The notes beneath the pieces are model-generated. The model was not told the origin of the DNA, ran no database searches, and worked only from the letters and a program-made list of their open reading frames with translations. From positions 744,001 to 808,000 of the forward strand of contig NZ_BMXQ01000002.1 in NCBI RefSeq assembly GCF_014651835.1: a stretch of 64,000 bases of DNA. Reading direction: 5' to 3'. Positions 8,597-17,016 of this stretch are shown here, piece after piece (position 1 is the stretch's first letter; every line of letters starts with the position of its first letter). The position numbers were made by a program, and so were the translations under genes. Origin of the DNA: Pigmentiphaga litoralis. Its GTDB lineage: Bacteria; Pseudomonadota; Gammaproteobacteria; Burkholderiales; Burkholderiaceae_B.

Positions 8597-9033
8597 CTCC
8601 TGTCATGTCGACCGCTGCCACCAACCGGCAGCAGCCTGACGAGTCGAGCAACGGCTATGCCCATGCTGGTCGACGCCAGGCCGCTCTTGCGGGCACACGG
8701 CCGGTTGAGCCAGGGACGCATGGCGCATGCGGGAGAACCGTCAAGGAAGGGGCCGTCAGGACGCCGATCCGCCGTCGGCGTCACCCAAATCGATGAGCAC
8801 GATGGCGCACTGGCATTGCCAGCGTTGGTCGTCCATACACGACTGCCAAGGCGGGATTGTTAGCCGGGAATGAATAGTGATGTCGATCTATAGGGGTTTA
8901 TCCCAGCTGCGGACGCTAATACAGTGACGTCACTGGCTCATAACCATGAGCACTTCAGCCACCGTCCACACCAGGACGCCGGCACGCGCCGCCCAACAGC
9001 CCCGCCCCGCCGGTCAGTAATAAAGGAATCATC
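8597..9033. other. 437-base divergent intergenic region
   Basis: The region separates the leftward GT4 operon from the rightward DUF4148 gene. Short open frames exist on both strands, but none has a convincing start, codon use or protein family. Most of it is GC-rich and featureless; the last 150 bases, before the DUF4148 gene, are richer in A/T and contain the palindrome listed separately. It probably carries the promoters of both units. Confidence 0.5.
8922..8935. promoter_or_regulatory. Perfect 14-bp palindrome CAGTGACGTCACTG
   Basis: CAGTGACGTCACTG is a perfect 14-base inverted repeat with no spacer, about 100 bases before the DUF4148 start. A gapless dyad of this length in a promoter-bearing gap is typical of a dimeric repressor or activator site. 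No cognate regulator is adjacent. Confidence 0.4.
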
Positions 9034-9438
9034 ATGAAGACCACGACCGCAGCCCTGCTTCTCGCCCTGTCCGTTACTGGCGCCAACGCCTTTGCCGACA
9101 GCAACGTCGTTACCGACGCCAACTATCCGGGCCCCTTCTCGCTGGAAAGCAACACCACCCACGCCCAGGTGCGGGCTGAATTGGACCGCGCCCGCCGGGC
9201 CGGCCTGATCGTTGCCGATGCCCAGTACCCCGGTGCGTTTACGCCCGCTGCCAGCGCAGCCAACCCTGGTGTGACGCGTGAGGTGGTCCGCGCCGAACTG
9301 GCCCAGGCCCGCACCGAAGGCGTGGCTTTTGACGACGCGACCTACCCGGTCCCTGGCCACACGGTTCCCCATGGCCGCCATGCCGGCCACGGCAGCCGCG
9401 TGGCCACGTCCGGCCAGGGCAATGTCGTCATCCGCTAA
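9034..9438 (+). CDS. Exported DUF4148 protein
   Basis: 134 residues. The N-terminus is a Sec signal peptide (MKTTTAALLLALSVTGANA, cleavage likely after ANA), so the product is probably periplasmic. The mature part has two copies of the short DUF4148-type helix: THAQVRAELDRARRAGLI near residue 45 and TREVVRAELAQARTEGVAF near residue 85. The tail is rich in His and Gly. AAAGGAA lies 6 bases before the ATG. Proteins of this type are common, of unknown function and often multicopy in Burkholderiales. The gene stands alone and converges on the MHYT gene. Confidence 0.8.
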   Translation: MKTTTAALLLALSVTGANAFADSNVVTDANYPGPFSLESNTTHAQVRAELDRARRAGLIVADAQYPGAFTPAASAANPGVTREVVRAELAQARTEGVAFDDATYPVPGHTVPHGRHAGHGSRVATSGQGNVVIR

Positions 9439-9470
9439 GGGACGGCCAGGTGCCCCCGGGCGCCCCTGAA

Positions 9471-9509
9471 GCACGAAGCGGCCGCGCGGTTCAGGCGGCC
9501 GCTTCGTGC
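9471..9509. terminator. Strong hairpin between convergent genes, without a T-tract
   Basis: A perfect 15-base stem pairs 9471-9485 with 9495-9509 around a 9-base loop. The right arm is also coding sequence: it holds the last codons of the leftward MHYT gene, whose stop lies at 9491-9493, in the loop. No run of T follows on either strand, so this is not a standard intrinsic terminator. It may still block read-through or protect the 3' ends of both convergent messages. Confidence 0.5.
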
Positions 9510-11569
9510 GTCGGTACGTTCGCGGCCACGAACTGCGCGGCGGGCAAGGGATGCCCCAGCAGGAAACCCTGCAGGGAATTGCACCCCAGCCGGGTCAGGA
9601 AAGCCTGCTGTTCGGGCGTCTCGACCCCTTCGGCCACGATGTTCAGGCCCAGCTTGTGGGCCAGCGCAACGATGGCTGAGATGATGGCGGCGTCGTCGCC
9701 GTCCTGTTCGAGTTGACTGACAAAGCCCTGGTCGATCTTGAGTTCAGTTGCCGGCAGGCGCTTCAGGTACATCAGGCTGGAATAGCCGGTGCCAAAATCA
9801 TCGATCGAAATCGAGACCCCGAGGGCGACCAGGCGGTTCAGCACCTCCATGCTTGCTTCGGCGTCGCGCATGGCGATCGATTCGGTAATCTCCAGCGTCA
9901 GGCGCTCGGCGGCCACACCGTGCCGTGACAACGCGTCGCGCACCAGGTCGACCAGACCGGCATGCTGGAACTGCAGGGCCGACAGATTGACCGCCATCGT
10001 CCAGGACGTATGTCCGTCGTCACACCAGGCGCGCAACTGCCGGCACGCTTCATTGATCACCCACGCGTCGATCGCCAGGATCAGGCCGGTCTTTTCCGCC
10101 ATCGGAATGAACTGTGCCGGGGGCACCAGGCCGCGTTCCGGATGGTGCCAGCGCAGCAGGGCTTCGGCGCCCACAACCGGGCCCGCCGGCGCCACGAACT
10201 TGGGCTGGTAGTACAGCTCGAATTCGTTGTTGGTCATGGCCGATCGCAGGTCCTGGAGCAAGCGCAACTGTTCGCGTGCGTTGGCGTTCATCGACGGCTC
10301 GAAAAAGCAGTATCCGGCGCGGCCGAGGCTTTTGGCGTGATACATGGCGGCGTCGGCGTTCGTCATGAGGCTGGCGCCTGAATCGCCGTCGCCGGGGAAC
10401 ATGGCGATGCCGATGCTGGCCGTCACGAGCAGCAGGTGATCCGCCAGGGCCACCGGCGCCGACACAGCGTCAATCAGACGCTGCGCCAGCTGGGCCGCGT
10501 CGTGCGGGTCCGCTGCCGATGCCAGCACCACGAATTCGTCGCCGCCGAGCCGGGCAATGCTGTCTTCGGCCCGCAGCTCGCTGCGCAGGCGCTGCGCGAC
10601 GGCGATCAGCAACGCGTCGCCGGTGTGGTGCCCGTAAGCATCATTGATTGCCTTGAAACCGTCCAGGTCCACGAACATGATGGCGAAGCTGCCGCGGCCG
10701 CGCTGGCCCTGGTCGACCGACCGCTTGACGTGTTCCTGCAGCAGGATGCGATTGGGCAGTCCGGTCAGGGTGTCGTGCAAGGCAAGCCGGATCAGTTCTT
10801 CGTTGGCCGCTTCGAGCGAAAACGACAGCGCCGACGTGCGCTGCTGCATGCGCGCATCGAGCAGCGCGGCAACCAGGGCAATCGCCAGCACCCCCAGCGT
10901 GACGGTCGTGACCAGCAGCGCGAGCCACGAAGCCGACATGCCGCTGCCAGCCGCCAGGCACACCGTGCCCAGCGGAAAGCTGGCCGCCGCCATGCCGGTG
11001 TAGTGCATGCCGACAATCGCCAGGCCCATGATGACGCCAGCGCCCAGGCGCAGCATGCGCTCGCGCAGGGAATCCTGGGCGGTGCGGCGGGCGATCCACA
11101 ACGCAGCACCCGATGCCACAATGGCAATCGCGATGGACAGCGCCACCACCGACGCGTCATACCTTATGCCCGGGTCCATGCGCAGGGCGCCCATGCCCAC
11201 GTAATGCATTGCGGCAATGCCCGCGCCCATCAGCACGGCCGCGCCGCATAGCTTGCCCGCGGGCAGTTGCGGCTGGCTGGCGACGTTCAGGGCGAAGGCG
11301 GACGAGACGATCGCGATCACGACCGACAGCGTGGTCAGGCCAACGTCATAGCCAAGCGAAATGGGCAGGCTGAAGGCGAGCATGCCGATGAAGTGCATGG
11401 ACCAGATACCGAGACCCATTGCCAGCGCGCCGCCGGTCAGCCAGATGCGGCGGGCGATTCCCGTTGTGGCCCGCACGCGATTGGCCATGCCAAGCGCGGT
11501 GTACGACGCCAGGATGGCCACGCCTATGGACAGCACGACCAGGGCAGGGTGATAGTTGACCGGAAGCAT
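9491..11569 (-). CDS. MHYT-GGDEF-EAL cyclic-di-GMP signalling protein
   Basis: 692 residues. The first 250 form a seven-helix MHYT sensor, with motifs MHFIGM (near 58), MHYVGM (near 121) and MHYTGM (near 188); such domains are proposed to bind copper and sense a diatomic gas. Next is a GGDEF domain with intact IARLGGDEFVVL (near 345), then an EAL domain with GAEALLRW (near 460), NLSALQF, EITES, DDFGTGYSSL and the KIDQGF lysine. Both catalytic motifs look functional, so it could make or degrade cyclic-di-GMP depending on the signal. GGAG precedes the ATG by 6-7 bases. It lies next to a second c-di-GMP enzyme on the other strand and about 4 kb from the EPS locus, a common target of this messenger. 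Confidence 0.9.
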   Translation of the reverse strand: MLPVNYHPALVVLSIGVAILASYTALGMANRVRATTGIARRIWLTGGALAMGLGIWSMHFIGMLAFSLPISLGYDVGLTTLSVVIAIVSSAFALNVASQPQLPAGKLCGAAVLMGAGIAAMHYVGMGALRMDPGIRYDASVVALSIAIAIVASGAALWIARRTAQDSLRERMLRLGAGVIMGLAIVGMHYTGMAAASFPLGTVCLAAGSGMSASWLALLVTTVTLGVLAIALVAALLDARMQQRTSALSFSLEAANEELIRLALHDTLTGLPNRILLQEHVKRSVDQGQRGRGSFAIMFVDLDGFKAINDAYGHHTGDALLIAVAQRLRSELRAEDSIARLGGDEFVVLASAADPHDAAQLAQRLIDAVSAPVALADHLLLVTASIGIAMFPGDGDSGASLMTNADAAMYHAKSLGRAGYCFFEPSMNANAREQLRLLQDLRSAMTNNEFELYYQPKFVAPAGPVVGAEALLRWHHPERGLVPPAQFIPMAEKTGLILAIDAWVINEACRQLRAWCDDGHTSWTMAVNLSALQFQHAGLVDLVRDALSRHGVAAERLTLEITESIAMRDAEASMEVLNRLVALGVSISIDDFGTGYSSLMYLKRLPATELKIDQGFVSQLEQDGDDAAIISAIVALAHKLGLNIVAEGVETPEQQAFLTRLGCNSLQGFLLGHPLPAAQFVAANVPTHEAAA

Positions 11570-11798
11570 GACTTCTCCAGGCCACGTCCTTGACCGGACT
11601 GGCCGACACCGCAGTGTGGTTATGGTTGCGCCGCGACAGATGTCGACCCGGTGGAGTAAGCCTTGGAAGTAAGCCCACGCACCCAGACGGCTTTATACCC
11701 AAAACCCACGGGGACGTTATTCATAAATTCTCACGGTGTGGGTTGCGCGCCACCACGGTGTATCCTGAGCGCCTCTACGGCCGGGCACTTTCCATGCG

Positions 11799-13337
11799 AT
11801 GACAGCACAACCCTTCGCTTTCGCAACATCGGGCGTGCTCGCCTGCATGGCGATCGGGCTGGGCGTCGGTCTGTGGGCCGGCGTGGCGACGCTGCATGAC
11901 CAGATCGAAGACGATACCGGCCGGCTCGCGCAGCTTTACATTGAACGTGCCGACGCCGTGGGCGACGACATCGTCCAGGCCCTTGCTCGCATCCGGCAAT
12001 CCCCCGCCGCGCCGTGCAGCGACGCCGACCTGGCGTGGCTGCGCCGCATCGTCATCGAGTCCCGCCACATCAAAAGCGCCGTGCGCCTGCATGATCGCGA
12101 GATGCTGTGCAGTTCGACCCTCGGAAAGCTGCCGGCGCCGACCGGTCGGGCCACGGCGGACTTCGAGACCAGCCGCGGCCGGCGCGTCCTGGTCGACACG
12201 CCCTTGATCGGCATGCCTGGCGTGCGCGGCATGGTGATCGAGGAAGGCAATGCGTCGGTGGTGCTGAACCGCGAGGCCTTTATCGACAAGGTCGATCCGC
12301 GCCTGGACTACACGGTGGTCGCCGATTACGACACCCGTCGCGACGTCTTCATTTCGAACATGCCGCCCGCCGGACTTGCCTTGCGCACCCTGGTGTCGGG
12401 CGAACCCGTCACGGTGGACGGCCGGCGCTTCGAAGTGCGCTGTTCGACTGCGCACACCGGCTGCATCGTGGCCGCGCTGCGCGATCGGCCCCGCGCCACG
12501 GGCTCGCCGCTGGTCATGGCCTTCGGCCTGTTCGGCCTGGTCGGAGGACTTGGCGGCGGCGTGGGCCTCGTGTCGGCGATCGCGCGCTCGCGGTCCCTGT
12601 CGCGCCGGCTGCGTGCGGCGCTGGGCAATAACGAGCTGACGGTCGTGTATCAGCCCATCGTGCGCCTGGCCGACCGCGAACGGGTGGGCGCAGAATCCTT
12701 GATCCGGTGGCGCGACACCGAAGGCCATGCCATCAGCCCCGACGTGTTCATTGCCGTGGCCGAAGAAGAAGGGTTCATTTCGGAGGTCACGCGGTTCGTG
12801 CTGCGACGGGTGATGGCCGAGCTGGCCGACGGACTGCGCCAGCGCCCCGGCTTTCGCGTCACGGTGAACCTGTCCGCCAAGGACGTGCTGGACCCCACCT
12901 TTGCGGGTTTTGTGCGGCACGAATTGCAGGCAGCAGGCGTCTCGCCAGGCGCCATCGGCTTCGAGTTGACCGAGCGTTCGACCGCGGACCACGACGCCAT
13001 CGGCCGCGGCATCCAGGCCCTGCGCAAGGCCGGCCACGCGGTCTACATCGACGACTTCGGCACCGACTATTCGAGCTTGTCGTACCTGGCGCAGCTGCAG
13101 GTGGACATGATCAAGATCGACCGCAGCTTTACGCTGGCGCTGCAAGAGGGTGCGGAGCAAAGCCTGATGCCGCAGATCGTGGCAATGGCGCGCACGCTGT
13201 CGCTGGGGCTGGTGATCGAAGGCATCGAGACCGATGCGCAGGCACGCATCGTGGCCGGGATCGATCGCGATGCGCTGGGGCAGGGCTGGCTGTTCGGCTC
13301 GCCGGTGGAGGCAAGCCACTTGTTCGACGCAGGCTGA
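11799..13337 (+). CDS. CSS-motif EAL phosphodiesterase (membrane-bound)
   Basis: 512 residues. A membrane helix at 7-30, a periplasmic region with the redox CSS motif (LCSST near 105), a second helix near 235-260, then a C-terminal EAL domain. This is the layout of CSS-EAL (PdeB/PdeC-like) c-di-GMP phosphodiesterases, in which a periplasmic disulfide controls activity. The EAL signature reads GAESLIRW (L for A exchange, E retained) and the loop reads DDFGTDYSSL, where the family normally has Gly in place of the second Asp. NLSAKD, ELTERS, KIDRSF and EGIET are present, so metal and substrate ligands look intact. It diverges from the MHYT gene and has no obvious operon partners. Confidence 0.85.
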   Translation: MTAQPFAFATSGVLACMAIGLGVGLWAGVATLHDQIEDDTGRLAQLYIERADAVGDDIVQALARIRQSPAAPCSDADLAWLRRIVIESRHIKSAVRLHDREMLCSSTLGKLPAPTGRATADFETSRGRRVLVDTPLIGMPGVRGMVIEEGNASVVLNREAFIDKVDPRLDYTVVADYDTRRDVFISNMPPAGLALRTLVSGEPVTVDGRRFEVRCSTAHTGCIVAALRDRPRATGSPLVMAFGLFGLVGGLGGGVGLVSAIARSRSLSRRLRAALGNNELTVVYQPIVRLADRERVGAESLIRWRDTEGHAISPDVFIAVAEEEGFISEVTRFVLRRVMAELADGLRQRPGFRVTVNLSAKDVLDPTFAGFVRHELQAAGVSPGAIGFELTERSTADHDAIGRGIQALRKAGHAVYIDDFGTDYSSLSYLAQLQVDMIKIDRSFTLALQEGAEQSLMPQIVAMARTLSLGLVIEGIETDAQARIVAGIDRDALGQGWLFGSPVEASHLFDAG

Positions 13338-13390
13338 CCGTCACGATCGATTCGCCGCCCGGCCAGTGCGGGCAAGGCAGCCTGAGACCT

Positions 13391-13558
13391 TCAGGCCTCT
13401 TCGCGGAATTCCTCTTTGCCCGCCGAACAATTCGGGCAGGCCCACGCCTCTGGGATGTCTTCCCATTCGGTGCCGGCGACGATCCCGTCTTCCGGGTCAC
13501 CCATGGTTTCGTCGAAGACGTAATTGCATCGGGTGCAGTGCATGCGCCGTATCGTCAT
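13391..13558 (-). CDS. Rubredoxin
   Basis: A 55-residue protein translated from ATG 13558 to TGA at 13391. It carries the two iron-binding knuckles, MHCTRCNYVFDE (residues 6-17) and ACPNCSAGKEEF (40-51), plus the family core GDPEDGIVAGTEWEDIPEAW. Rubredoxins are one-iron electron carriers of the cytoplasm; the size and spacing are normal. Its ATG overlaps the TGA of the cupin-fold gene upstream (ATGA), implying translational coupling, so it may pass electrons to or from that protein or a redox enzyme elsewhere. Confidence 0.9.
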   Translation of the reverse strand: MTIRRMHCTRCNYVFDETMGDPEDGIVAGTEWEDIPEAWACPNCSAGKEEFREEA

Positions 13559-14289
13559 GATCTGGGGAACTGCAGAAAGAGGACATCGGCGCCGGCTTCG
13601 CCCGCTTGCAGCACCAGCGCCGGATCGTCGGATTCGACGAACAGGGTCGAGTCGATGTCGAGCCGTTCGCCCTCGTAGTGCAGGGCGCCGCCGATCACCA
13701 TGAAGTAATGCCCGCCGCCCAATAACGGGTCGGGGCCCCGCGCCGTCATGTTCGGGCCGAGGCGATACAGCGTGGACGCGACGCCGTCGTCATCGGGTTC
13801 AAGCAGCGTGTCGATACGCGGTGACGCGAGCGCCGCGGCCTCGTCGGGCGTGGACGAGCGGATGTCGGTGCTGAGCAGGAAGCGCCGGCGCGACGGGAGG
13901 ATGGCTTCCTTGACCCCGGGCTTGGCCAGGTATTGCGGGCCCGGATCGCCCGCGGCGCGCAGCGTCATGTAGTGCAGTGCATCGGGTCCGGCGATCAGCG
14001 GGCCGTAGGTGGTGTAGGGGTCGGTGTAGTGAACGGAGTAGGTCGAGACCGGATGGCTGCCGATGTGGCCGCCGCCGCGCAGGATTACCTGGTATTGCGA
14101 GACCGTGTGGTAATGCGCGCCGACTTTCTTGTTCGGGCTCATTTCCACCGTGAACGCCTGGGGCCGGCCGGCGCCGCCGCGGTCGGGCTTGGCGCCGATG
14201 TACTCGATGCGATAGGCCGGAATCAGACCAGCCTGGGAGAGCGCGGCGGACTGCGTGCGGGCAGTCTCGTTCGATACGGCGATAACCAT
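13555..14289 (-). CDS. Cupin-fold protein of unknown function
   Basis: 244 residues from ATG 14289; the longer open frame (to 14346) lacks a plausible leader and the shorter start begins MVIAVSNETARTQ. Mid-protein features suit a bicupin: VEMSPNKKVGAHYHTVSQYQVILRGGG (metal-type histidines near residues 60-65) and a second barrel ending GGGHYFMVIGGALHYEG near 200. No catalytic family is evident. It is translationally coupled to the rubredoxin gene, hinting at an iron or redox role, possibly an oxygenase. Signal peptide absent, so cytoplasmic. Confidence 0.7.
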   Translation of the reverse strand: MVIAVSNETARTQSAALSQAGLIPAYRIEYIGAKPDRGGAGRPQAFTVEMSPNKKVGAHYHTVSQYQVILRGGGHIGSHPVSTYSVHYTDPYTTYGPLIAGPDALHYMTLRAAGDPGPQYLAKPGVKEAILPSRRRFLLSTDIRSSTPDEAAALASPRIDTLLEPDDDGVASTLYRLGPNMTARGPDPLLGGGHYFMVIGGALHYEGERLDIDSTLFVESDDPALVLQAGEAGADVLFLQFPRS

Positions 14290-14483
14290 GCAAGGCTCCG
14301 TCAAACGCGCGCACGCGGCCCGGATGGGCGGCGTCTGCCACTTCACCTTAGGTGAAGCGTCCGGACCATGTCAAGCGCCGGCCGCCATGCTTTCATTGTC
14401 CGGTCGATATGACATTCACGCTTGACGACGGCGCGGCGCGTGCCGGAATATCGAGCTTGGCTGAACATTATCCGGACAAAGTC

Positions 14484-15572
14484 ATGCGCTTACGTTTGAA
14501 CGATGGGCAGGGGCCAGGCCGACGCGCGATCCGCGCAAGGACGGGCGCGGGGCTGGCGCATGGGGTCGGTGCGCATGGGGTGCGCGCCTATGTGGTGCGT
14601 GCCTATGTGGTCGGCGCGTATGTGGTCGGACTTGCCGCCGCGGCACTTCCGTTCGCCACTGCCTGGGCGCAGGGCGCCTATCCGGATCACCCCATCAAGC
14701 TGATCGTGCCCTTCGCGCCGGGCGGCACCAGCGATGTCGTCGCGCGCCTGGTCGCGAGCAGCCTGAGCGAGGCGCTGGGCCAGACCGTGTTCATCGAAAA
14801 CAAGGGCGGCGCGGGGTCCATCCTTGGCACCGACGCGGGCGCCAAGGCCGACCCCAGGGGCTACTTTCTGGTGCTGACCAACGGCGCGGCGATAACGACC
14901 GGGCCGCTGCTGGGCCAGAAGGTGTCGTACCGGCCGATCGACGATTTCACGCACATGGTCATGATCGGCACGTTCGCGAATGGCCTGGTCGTGCGCAGCG
15001 ATCATCCGGCAAAGACGTTCAAGGAATTCGTCACCCTCGCGCAGAATGCCAACGGCACCTACAACTACGGGTCGGCGGGCGTGGGGTCAGCGGGCTTTCT
15101 GACGGGCGAACTGCTCAAGCAGAAGGCCAACCTGAAAATGACCCATGTACCGTACAAGGGCACGGGCGCGGCGATCAACGATCTGCTGGGCGGGCAACTG
15201 GATGCGATCTTCAACAATCCGGGCGTGGCGGCGGCGCAGGCCAAGTCCGGCAAGGTGCGGATCCTGGCGGTCAGTGGCGCAAAGCGTTTGCCGGACATGC
15301 CCGATGTGCCGACCATGGATGAGGCGGTGCCCGGCGCCATTGGCGAAGCGTGGTTCGGGATTTCCGGACCGGCCGGGATGCCGCCTGCGGTCGTCACCAA
15401 ACTGGTCACGACCATTCAGACGGTGATGGCGACGCCCGAACTGAAAGCCAGGCTGATCGAACAGGGCCTGACGCCGACGGCATTGGGGCCGGCCGAGTTC
15501 TCGCGCTTTTTGAAGGAAGAGGACGCCAAGTGGGCGCCGGTGATCAAGGCAGCGGGCATCAAGCTGGAGTGA
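14484..15572 (+). CDS. Bug-family tripartite tricarboxylate transporter receptor
   Basis: 362 residues. An N-terminal export signal (ending near ATAWAQG, about residue 63) precedes the Bug fold: YPDHPIKLIVPFAPGGTSD, VFIENKGGAGSILG, and the C-terminal VPTMDEAVPGAIGEAWFGI. Bug proteins bind small carboxylates in the periplasm for TTT uptake or signalling; orphan copies are abundant in Alcaligenaceae. The N-terminal region before the signal is unusually long and contains three in-frame 15-base repeats (see 14583). ATG 14484 was chosen because an upstream ATG at 14352 would add 44 residues that lack signal character. No TctA/TctB membrane genes are adjacent. Confidence 0.85.
   Translation: MRLRLNDGQGPGRRAIRARTGAGLAHGVGAHGVRAYVVRAYVVGAYVVGLAAAALPFATAWAQGAYPDHPIKLIVPFAPGGTSDVVARLVASSLSEALGQTVFIENKGGAGSILGTDAGAKADPRGYFLVLTNGAAITTGPLLGQKVSYRPIDDFTHMVMIGTFANGLVVRSDHPAKTFKEFVTLAQNANGTYNYGSAGVGSAGFLTGELLKQKANLKMTHVPYKGTGAAINDLLGGQLDAIFNNPGVAAAQAKSGKVRILAVSGAKRLPDMPDVPTMDEAVPGAIGEAWFGISGPAGMPPAVVTKLVTTIQTVMATPELKARLIEQGLTPTALGPAEFSRFLKEEDAKWAPVIKAAGIKLE
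14583..14627 (+). repeat. Three in-frame 15-bp tandem repeats in a signal peptide
   Basis: Three near-identical 15-base units encode RAYVV-RAYVV-GAYVV, directly before the hydrophobic core GLAAAALPFATAWA. The unit reads roughly CGNGCCTATGTGGTS. Being in phase, gain or loss of units would lengthen or shorten the signal peptide by five residues without shifting the frame. Confidence 0.8.
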
Positions 15573-15576
15573 TCGC

Positions 15577-16965
15577 CTAGAACGCGCTGCGGTCCCGCAC
15601 CACCAGCAGCGCCGTTCGCGCAATGATCTTGATGTCCAGCCACAGCGACCAGTTCTGGATGTAGTAGCGGTCGTGTTCCACCCGCTGCATCATCTTGTCC
15701 AGCGTATCGGTTTCACCGCGCAGGCCGTTGACCTGCGCCCATCCGGTAATGCCGGGCTTGACGGTGTGCCGCAGCATGTAGCCCTTGATCTGCTGGCGGT
15801 ACAGCTCGTTGTGTTCCGCCGCGTGCGGCCGCGGTCCGACCAGGCTCATGCTGCCATCGAGCACGTTCAGGATCTGCGGCAGTTCGTCCAGCGAGGTCTT
15901 GCGGATGAAGCGTCCCAGCGGGGTGATGCGCGGATCGCCCCGTGTCGCCTGCTGCACCTTGGCGGCTTCGGGCAGGTGCACATGCATGGACCGGAACTTG
16001 TAGATGCTGATCGGCTTGCCGTCCTGCCCGTAGCGGGTCTGCCGGAAAAACACCGGCCCCGGCGACGTGCGCTTGATGCCGATCGCAATCAGGACCATCG
16101 GCAGCCCGAAGACCAGCAGCATGCCCAGGGCCACCACCACGTCGAACGCGCGCTTGAGCACCCGCGACATGCCCAGGATTTCGGTTTCGTGCAGGGCCAG
16201 CAGCGGCACGCCGGCAATGTCGGCCACGTTGATCTGGAAGGGGCTTTCGCGCGGTGATTCGGGTACGAAGTAGATGGCGGCGGTGGTGTCGCCCAGGCGG
16301 TCCATGATGGGCGTGGCCTGCGGGTCGGTGATCAGCCCGGTGCCCAGGAAGACGACCTGGCACGGCGTGGTGCGCAGATAGTGGTCAAGCTCATCGAGTC
16401 CGCCCAGCCGTTTGACGGTGCTGTCTTCGCCTTTGTAGGGGCGACCGAAATAGCCATCGATGCGGATGCCGAGCATCGGCGAGCGCGCCAGCCGCAGGGC
16501 CAGCGTGCGCGATTGGCGGCCGGGCTGGATGAAGATCGCGCAGCGTGCGTCAGTCCCGCTGTACAGGCGCACCGCGCTCAGGCGCATCAGGGCAAGCGCG
16601 CCCAAGATTAGGGGCCAGGTGCCGATGGCCCACAGCTGCATGACTTCGCGCATGTGGTCGCGGTCGGATTCGGGCAGCAGCACATAGGCCAGCAGCACGA
16701 CCATCACGACCTGTACCCAGCGCAGGCTGGCGCGTCCGAGCATGTAGCTCATCTGGCGTGTACTGAGCAACTGGTCGAACTGGTAGAACAGCACACAGGT
16801 GGTGGCCGCAATGATCGCGCCCTTCATGAGGTCCAGGTCGGCAAACGGATAGCGTTCGAACGCCGCGGCGGCGAAATAGCCGAACAGCGCGACAGCGGCG
16901 GCGCCGATGCCCACCATATAGAAGAACAGGCGCTGGTGCTGCGTATGTTTTTCTCTGTGGGTCAT
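15577..16965 (-). CDS. Polyprenyl-phosphate sugar-1-phosphate transferase (EPS initiation)
   Basis: 462 residues. Four to five membrane helices lie in the first 130 residues, then a CoA-binding-like middle, another helix near 280, and the bacterial sugar transferase catalytic domain. Its signatures are KRAFD, SPGPVFFRQTRYG, IYKFRSM, RKTSLDELPQ, SLVGPRPH and the C-terminal KPGITGWAQVNG with D..YY...WS. This is the WcaJ/GumD/CpsE architecture, which moves a hexose-1-phosphate onto undecaprenyl phosphate as the first step of repeat-unit assembly. It sits 51 bases after the WecG-like gene on the same strand and ends 4 bases from the convergent Bug gene. Sugar (glucose or galactose) not determined. 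Confidence 0.9.
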   Translation of the reverse strand: MTHREKHTQHQRLFFYMVGIGAAAVALFGYFAAAAFERYPFADLDLMKGAIIAATTCVLFYQFDQLLSTRQMSYMLGRASLRWVQVVMVVLLAYVLLPESDRDHMREVMQLWAIGTWPLILGALALMRLSAVRLYSGTDARCAIFIQPGRQSRTLALRLARSPMLGIRIDGYFGRPYKGEDSTVKRLGGLDELDHYLRTTPCQVVFLGTGLITDPQATPIMDRLGDTTAAIYFVPESPRESPFQINVADIAGVPLLALHETEILGMSRVLKRAFDVVVALGMLLVFGLPMVLIAIGIKRTSPGPVFFRQTRYGQDGKPISIYKFRSMHVHLPEAAKVQQATRGDPRITPLGRFIRKTSLDELPQILNVLDGSMSLVGPRPHAAEHNELYRQQIKGYMLRHTVKPGITGWAQVNGLRGETDTLDKMMQRVEHDRYYIQNWSLWLDIKIIARTALLVVRDRSAF

Positions 16966-17016
16966 GGCGGGGTCAACAGATCGGAAAACAACATGGGGAC
17001 GAAGCGGAGGGCGGCT

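Noticed and set aside
8605-8796. 63-codon open frame upstream of the DUF4148 gene
   Set aside because: No family, no good ribosome site, Arg/Thr-rich composition like random high-GC translation, and it would overlap the promoter region.
11775-13319. 514-codon open frame on the - strand
   Set aside because: Complement of the CSS-EAL gene, which has catalytic motifs in the right order; the antisense product has none.
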